Part shown: positions 58,767 to 64,000 of the stretch, in pieces
How the letters are laid out: every line of letters starts with the position of its first letter
Position numbering within the stretch: position 1 is the first letter of the stretch
Assembly (NCBI RefSeq): GCF_043290135.1
Contig: NC_134701.1
Span: 65,169,502 to 65,233,501 of the forward strand
Length of the DNA: 64,000 nt
Origin: Rhipicephalus microplus
Taxonomy: Eukaryota; Arthropoda; Arachnida; Ixodida; Ixodidae
Direction of reading: 5' to 3'
The notes under the pieces: generated by a model
Seen by the model: the letters and a program-made list of their open reading frames with translations, nothing else
Told to the model about the DNA's origin: nothing
Database searches by the model: none
Position numbers and translations under genes: made by a program

Positions 58767-59173
58767 TGTCACGGGGTCGTGACGTGGCCGAAGACAGAAG
58801 ACTTCGTGTTGGGCTTTAACTGTTTATTTGGGCGAACCTGTGCCCGGTAAACGGAAAGTCCAATTACAGCAGCAGTCTCGCACAGATAGCAGTCTCGGAC
58901 TGATAGCGGCGAACGGAGCGTCGGCCTTCGATCAACAACTGACAAGCGGCGAAGCGCGTCGGCATTTATACTCCCGCCGTCGAATGTTCTAGCGCTACCG
59001 CTGGCGGCGGCGTACGTTCCAGAACAATCTGTACCATTCGCACAGTGAGCGTGATCTTATCGAAATGATCTACTACAGTCCGGAACCCTCTCGAAAACTG
59101 CAGGCGCGGTTTGCGCTGAGAATCGTGTGGTGTTTTGGGATGATAACAAATGATTGGGAAATGGAACGTGGCA
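58767..59173 (-). repeat. 5' LTR of gypsy element 1
   Basis: Same 407 bp as 53203-53609 with about five substitutions. Minus-strand transcription would start here. The primer-binding site must lie in the 24 bp between 58766 and the gag ATG (TCTGGTGGAGGTGCT...). I could not assign the tRNA. Confidence 0.95.
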
Positions 59174-59743
59174 ATATTGTCTTTTATATTCACAACGCCA
59201 CACGGTCGTTGTCCCAACATGGGAGACCTATTCATGCGCCTTCCAGGCCCCGCATGACACACTCAAAGATAGCGACGAACCCAGCGGTATAGGTATACCT
59301 AAGTCTCAACAAATCGCACCAAGCAAAAAAAAAATGATAATGAACTTACTTCACAAACGCTACCCTATTTTATTTACAAAATTATTCCTACACAACACAT
59401 AAACTACAACTTAATGTAGCTCAGCTCGCATCTCAACAACAGCAACACAACAAAAATGCCTTGTACAACAAACAAAATATTTTCACATCACGCCGGAACT
59501 ATTAGTATTTTCGACACACTTCACATCAACATAACACTTAAACGTGCGATGCGAACTCCTGTAAAGTCATTCAATTCACAGAAACTACTTGAGTGGCTAC
59601 ACAACAACAACAACGTAAAAAAACTCAACCATATGAAACAGACAAAACGTCACCTTGCCTCTAAACAGTTACAATCATTGAATCCAATGATCAGCCGAGA
59701 CGTGAAAGAGCATCAGCAGCCTTGTTCCGTGCGCCTTTAATAT
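59174..59743 (-). pseudogene. Gypsy element 3: rest of the internal region, with the end of RNase H
   Basis: At 59743-59700 the minus strand reads KGARNKAADALSRLG, the conserved C-terminal end of gypsy RNase H. Integrase motifs do not follow, so this element lost or never had that part. The remainder is frame-broken and unassigned. It is bounded by insertions of gypsy 1 (ATAT at 59174) and gypsy 2 (ATAT at 59740-59743). Confidence 0.6.
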
Positions 59744-59884
59744 TGTTACGGGAAGGAGACTGACTCAGAGGGGTAGTCACGGATGTATTTATAGCCGGTT
59801 AGGCGAGCAGCACCAGCCACACAGATTAGCTCGCGCCAGTCTATCTGCTTTGTCTTCTTCAGCTCCATGCATGGGCACGTAGCA
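59744..59884 (-). repeat. 3' LTR of gypsy element 2 (141 bp)
   Basis: Plus strand TGTTACGGGAAGG...GCACGTAGCA. Minus strand TG...CA with TATAAATA near 59793, preceded inward by a short purine tract (GCTGGGGGTCA). Unusually short LTR. The partner LTR lies beyond the window. Confidence 0.7.
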
Positions 59885-59918
59885 TGACCCCCAGCGGCGG
59901 AGGCACCGTCCCGGTGCT

Positions 59919-62900
59919 TTAAAGGTAGTTATCTGACGCATTATTGTAGGGCTTGATCCGCGAGACGTGTACGATATCACTGGGCCGCATAGTAGAAGAT
60001 GATAGACAGATGGGGCTGATCTCGTAGGCGACCGGTGTTACTTGACGCAATATAGGGTAGGGTCCCGTGTAATGAGACAAAAGTTTTTCGGATAGGCCCA
60101 GCCGACGATGAGGGGACCAGAGTAAAACGAGGGTACCGGGAGCGAAATGTACGTCTCTATGTTCCGCATCGTACCGACGGCATTGGTTGGTTTGCGACGC
60201 CATCAGCCGAGCGCGAGTGAGCTGACGGGCATGATCGGCTCGCGCAATCGCGTCGCGGGCATACTCGCTGGTGGATGAGGTGTGAGCTGAGATGACTGTG
60301 TCCAGTGGTAAAGTCGGCTTTCTTCCTTACAATAAGTAGAACGGCAAAAAGCCCGCCGTGTCGTGACGGGATGAATTGTACGCGAAAGTTGCGTAGGGTA
60401 AGGCAAGATTCCAGTCTCGGTGGTCGGGCGACACGTACATAGCGAGCATATTTGTTAAAGTGCGGGTAATTCGTTCCGTGACGCCGTTTGTTTGAGGGTG
60501 GTAAGCGTTTGTCAGTGTGTGTTGCGTGGAACAAGAACGCAGAATGTCGGCGATGACTTGGGATAGAAATGTACGGCCACGGTCTGTAAGAAGCTGTCTC
60601 GGAGTACCGTGAATCAATATAACGTCCCGTAACAAGAAGTCAGCGACGTCGGTTGCACAGCTGGTCGGTAGAGCTCACGTAATAGCGTAGCGTGTAGCGT
60701 AATCTGTAATAACGGCTATCCATTTGTTTCCCAATGTTCATGTGGGAAAAGGACCAAGCAGGTCTAACCCAACACGGTAAAATGGTTCCACGGGTATGTC
60801 ATTTGGTTGAAGATGGCCAGCGCGTAGCAGCGACGGTGTTTTACGACGTTGGCATAAGTCAAACGTGGCAACGTATCCGGCGTACCGAACGAGCAAGGCC
60901 TGGCCAGAAAAAACGGCACCGGACGCGCTCGTACGTGCGGGATACGTCAATGTGTCTAGCCGTGGGAGCGTCATGAAGTTCGGTGAGAACACAGCGGCGC
61001 AAATGCTTAGGCACAACAATGAGAAGGTCGGGCCCGTCTAGTCGGAAATTGTGACGGTATAGCACACCCTTTTGAATGACAAAGTAGCGGACGGAAGCAT
61101 CATTTGTGGAGGATTTCATACGGCTGATAATGTCAAGCAGCTCTGGATCACGCTTCTGTTCTTCCCCAATATTAAGGAAGTCGGACACTCACAAAATAGA
61201 GTTCTCCGTGGGCTCGTCAGTGTCCTCAGGATCGTCGACAGGGTACCGCGAGACGCAATCGGCATCACGGTGTAGGTGGCCAGATTTGTAGACCACCGAA
61301 TAGGAAAACTCTTGCAGGCGCAAAGCCCAGCGACCAAGGCGGCCTGATGGATCTTTCAAAAAGTTGAGCCAGCAGAGTGCGTGGTGGTCGGTAACTACCG
61401 AAAATGGGCGTCCGTATAGATAAGGTCGAAATTTCGCCACCGCCCATACAAGAGCCCAGCACTCACGCTCTGTTATCGAATAGTTACGTTCAGGGGCGGA
61501 TAGGAGGCGGCTGGCATATGCAATAACGCAATCATGGCCATGTTGTTTCTGAGCCAGCACTGCACCAATGCCGTGCCCACTTGCACCTGTACGGATTTCC
61601 TTAGGGGCAGCAGGGTTGAAGTGTGCCAGAATCGGAGGGGTAGTGACAAGAGCGACGAGAGTCGAGAACGCAGAAGCCTCTTCGGAGCCCCATGAAAACG
61701 GGACTTCTTTCTTGAGGAGCTGCGTAAGCGGCCTCGCTATGTGCGCAAAACGTTTCACAAAGCATCGGAAGTAGGAGCATAGGCCGATAAAGCTGCGTAC
61801 ATTCTTCGCAGATCATGGTACAGGAAAGTTTTTGACGGCGCTGATTTTTGCCGGGTCTGGTTGTACACCGTTGGCGTTTACTAAATGACCAAGCACTGTG
61901 ATTTGATGGCGTTCAAAGTGACATTTGGACGAGTTCAGGTGCAGGCCAGCGTGACGGAAGATTCCCAGGATGGCTGAGAGGCGCTCTATATGAGTTTCAA
62001 ATGTTGGTGAAAAGACGATAGCGTCGTCCAAGTAGCACAAACAGGTGGACCATTTGAATCTTCTGAGCAGGGAGTCCATCATTCTTTCGAAGGTGGCTGG
62101 AGTGCTACAAAGGCCAAAGGGCATGACCTTGAACTAATATATCTCATTGGGGGTGGTGAATGCCGTCTTTTCACGGTCAATTTCATCTACCTCTATCTGC
62201 CAGTAGCCGGAACGAAGGTCTATGGAGGAAAAATAGTGGGACCCATAGAGGAAATCAAGCGCATCATCTATTCGTGGCAGAGGGTAGACATCTTTTTTGG
62301 TAATTTTGTTTAGGTGTCGATAATCCACGCAGAAACGCCATGCACCATCTTTCTTGCGGACTAGCACTACAGGAGAAGCCCGACGACTGCAGGATGGCTC
62401 AATGATGTCCTTGGCGAGCATTTTCTCGACCTCACTTTGGATGACGTGACGCTCGACCGCCGACACCCGATATGGACGCCTATGAATAGGATGCTCATTA
62501 CCAGTGTTTATGCGGTGGCTCATACCCGTAGCTTTCCCCAACGGACGGCCGCTGATGTCAAAAACGTCGATGTAGGACAGCAGAACCCGGTGGAGCTCAT
62601 CAGTCTGCTGCGGCGTTAAGTTGGAAGCGATCATCGAAGTAATAGCGCTGTTGGAGCAAGTGGCAGATTGATGTTCAGTGTGGGGGTCAGAAGAGGCGGC
62701 CATCGCGAAAACATCTACCGCATTGTCTTCTAAGGTGCAGAGCAACGCCAAAGAGATTCCTTGTGGCAAAACTTGAGGTGTCAAGCTAAAGTTGAAAACT
62801 GGGAGGCACGTAGAATTTCCTGCGACAGACAGAATGGTGTGTGGTAATGTAATGCCACGGCTTATGAGGACATCGGTGATAGGGGTCAGAACATAGTCAC

Positions 62901-63400
62901 CGTCGGGAACTGGTGGTATTGAGACGAGCTCTATGTAGGTCAGTGTCTGTGGAGAGAGGCGCGCGTGTCCCGTTGTGCAGAGGCGAGTCGGCCGTTGTGT
63001 AAGAGTTTCTGTTGCGGGCAAGTGTAGACGGAGCGTACTGGTCGAACAGTCTATGAGGGCAGAATGCGCGGACAGGAATTCGAGGCCTAAGATTACGTCG
63101 TGGGGGCATTTATCAAGGACGGTGAAGAGAACAACTGTGTGTCGATCCGCAATGCTCACACGAGCGGAGCACATTCCAACGATAGATGCTATTCCACCAT
63201 CCACAACACGGACGAACTGAGTGGTCGCAGGTGTGAGAACCTTCTTGAGCTTGCGGCGAAAATCACTCGTCATCACGGAAAGTTGGGCGCCGGTGTCGAC
63301 AAGAGCAGTGACATGTACGCCGTCTACTTGTACGTCTATGAGGTTCCGTTTTGTCGGTATCGTCAAAAGAGGATTTTCGGTCAGTCAGAGCAACGCAGCG
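59919..63400 (-). pseudogene. pol: Gypsy element 2 pol: protease to integrase, with multiple stops
   Basis: After gag the -1 frame opens as GKLSVAAPGGGAALL, then a TGA. The protease has VTALVDTGAQLS near 63290. The RT has LPRIDDALDFLYG and CYLDDAIVFS near 62025. A TAG at 62136-62134 splits FTTPNEIY from MPFGLCSTPATFERM and a TGA at 61812-61810 splits the RT connection. The RNase H active-site HTDAS is changed to RTGAS near 61590, losing a catalytic Asp. Further breaks are a TGA near 61188, a frame shift near 60870, TGAs near 60736 and 60675 and a TAA near 60326. The integrase retains GLDLLGPFPT, QLLTDRGRTF and NGVTERITRTL (D, D, E all present) and a C-terminal LSHYTGPYPILRQVTPVAYEI. It is older than element 1, and most stops are CpG-type C-to-T changes. 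Confidence 0.9.
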
Positions 63401-63422
63401 CCACCTCCGGGGGCTGCAACGC

Positions 63423-64000
63423 TTAGTTTTCCGTCGGGGAACTTCGTGGGAAGGCGGGGGAAGATGGTCGGCGGGGCTGTGGAGAACGAGACTGACTGGA
63501 GACGTTGGGGGGATGGAGAGTGGGAGTAGCGGTGTTCAGAAGCGTGTTCCTAGGCAAAATGGTCGCGGCTGGTCTGATGGCGATAGGCAGGACGTGCATA
63601 GAAGGGACGAGAGGACGGTTGTGCAGGAGGACCCCAGCGACTTCTGCAATGGCGAGAAATGTGCCCGCTTCTGTGACACGAGAAGCATATCGGCTTGTCA
63701 TCGTGCGTTCGCCCTGCGGACCAATTACGGAACGTTGAGGGAGAGCCGGTCGGGAAGGGACGTGCAGGCATGTAACGGGGCTGGTAGTCGGTGCGGGGAG
63801 GCGGTGAGATAGAGTGAATTCCCAAGCTGGCAATTTCCTGCCGGACGACTGCTTGAATAAGAGGCAACGTATTTGGCGGAGAGGGGCCAGGGGATGGTGG
63901 TCCCACCTTAGCTGGAGCAGCCGCTTCAAGCTCCCGCCTGACGATTCGCGTCAAGTTGTCACAGTTGTCTGGTGGATGATATGTGTCGAGACACGAGGAC
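63423..64000 (-). pseudogene. gag: Gypsy element 2 gag, C-terminal part at the window edge
   Basis: Minus-strand frame with a Pro-rich linker, the helical segment MTRIVRRELEAAAP and LIQAVVRQEIASLGI, and one zinc knuckle CFSCHRSGHISRHC near 63650. It ends PRSSPTEN at TAA 63425-63423. As in element 1 the stop directly follows a slip-like string (GGAAAAC) and pol continues in the -1 frame. The capsid lies beyond the window. Confidence 0.82.

Larger units (their letters stand above)
53203..59173 (-). mobile_element. Ty3/gypsy LTR retrotransposon 1, complete (5971 bp), young
   Basis: LTRs 53203-53609 and 58767-59173, both 407 bp, TG...CA, differing at about five positions (about 1.2%). A perfect ATAT target duplication is at 53199-53202 and 59174-59177. 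Minus-strand order is 5' LTR, gag, pol (protease, RT, RNase H, integrase), polypurine tract, 3' LTR. No env. It inserted into gypsy element 3. The gag stop and shift, the pol stop and the integrase substitutions suggest it is now non-autonomous. Confidence 0.96.
59744..64000 (-). mobile_element. Ty3/gypsy LTR retrotransposon 2, partial (runs off the window)
   Basis: Order on the minus strand is gag (right edge), pol, purine tract, LTR. It sits in an ATAT target in gypsy element 3, like element 1. The pol relic at 13.3-14.8 kb is its closest relative in the window. Confidence 0.88.

Overview
This window is repeat-dense eukaryotic DNA. The best fit is the genome of a hard (ixodid) tick. It carries a tRNA-derived SINE that I recognise as the tick Ruka type, tick-style Penelope-like elements (PLEs), CR1/Jockey-, I- and L1-like non-LTR retrotransposons, BEL/Pao and Ty3/gypsy elements, long (TA)n and (CA)n arrays, and no bacterial gene organisation. 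I found no convincing single-copy host gene, tRNA, rRNA or CRISPR array. Nearly all long open frames belong to decayed transposons.

Layout. 1-842 is the end of a BEL/Pao gag (minus). 3.5-8.2 kb is a minus-strand PLE split by a solo LTR (3840-6306), which is itself split by a terminal-inverted-repeat DNA transposon (4597-5952). A second, inverted copy of that PLE lies at 8.4-8.9 kb. Two small hairpin retroposons sit at 9.75 and 14.3 kb. Three copies of one 2.3-2.5 kb DNA transposon lie at 10.8-13.3, 19.7-21.9 and 39.1-41.6 kb. 13.3-14.8 kb is a gypsy pol relic. 22.5-25.0 kb is a CR1/Jockey-like retrotransposon (minus), and 28.6-30.4 kb is an I-clade retrotransposon with RNase H (minus). 30.9-35.7 kb is an L1-like element interrupted by a SINE and by another CR1-like element. 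36.2-37.8 kb is a zinc-knuckle ORF1 without an ORF2. 48.3-51.4 kb is a PLE between inverted terminal repeats that carry hammerhead-ribozyme-like cores. 51.5-52.4 kb is another PLE end.

The right end (52.5-64 kb) is a nest of three minus-strand gypsy elements. An old element (LTR at 52530-52888) was entered by a young one (53203-59173; 407-bp LTRs differing at about 5 sites, ATAT target duplication) and by a second one (59744 to beyond the window edge), also at an ATAT. The young element has an almost open pol, but its integrase has two catalytic substitutions and a stop in the zinc-binding region. Its gag ends at a canonical GGGAAAC -1 slippery site followed at once by the gag stop.

The strongest leads are: the DNA transposon family, with subterminal iterons and a tandemly duplicated intron-exon-like module; the short hairpin retroposons; the hammerhead-like motifs in the PLE repeats; the three-level nest at 3.5-8.2 kb; and a 155-bp promoter-bearing LTR piece captured inside a PLE. 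Boundaries and target duplications were read by eye. Exact identities need alignment.
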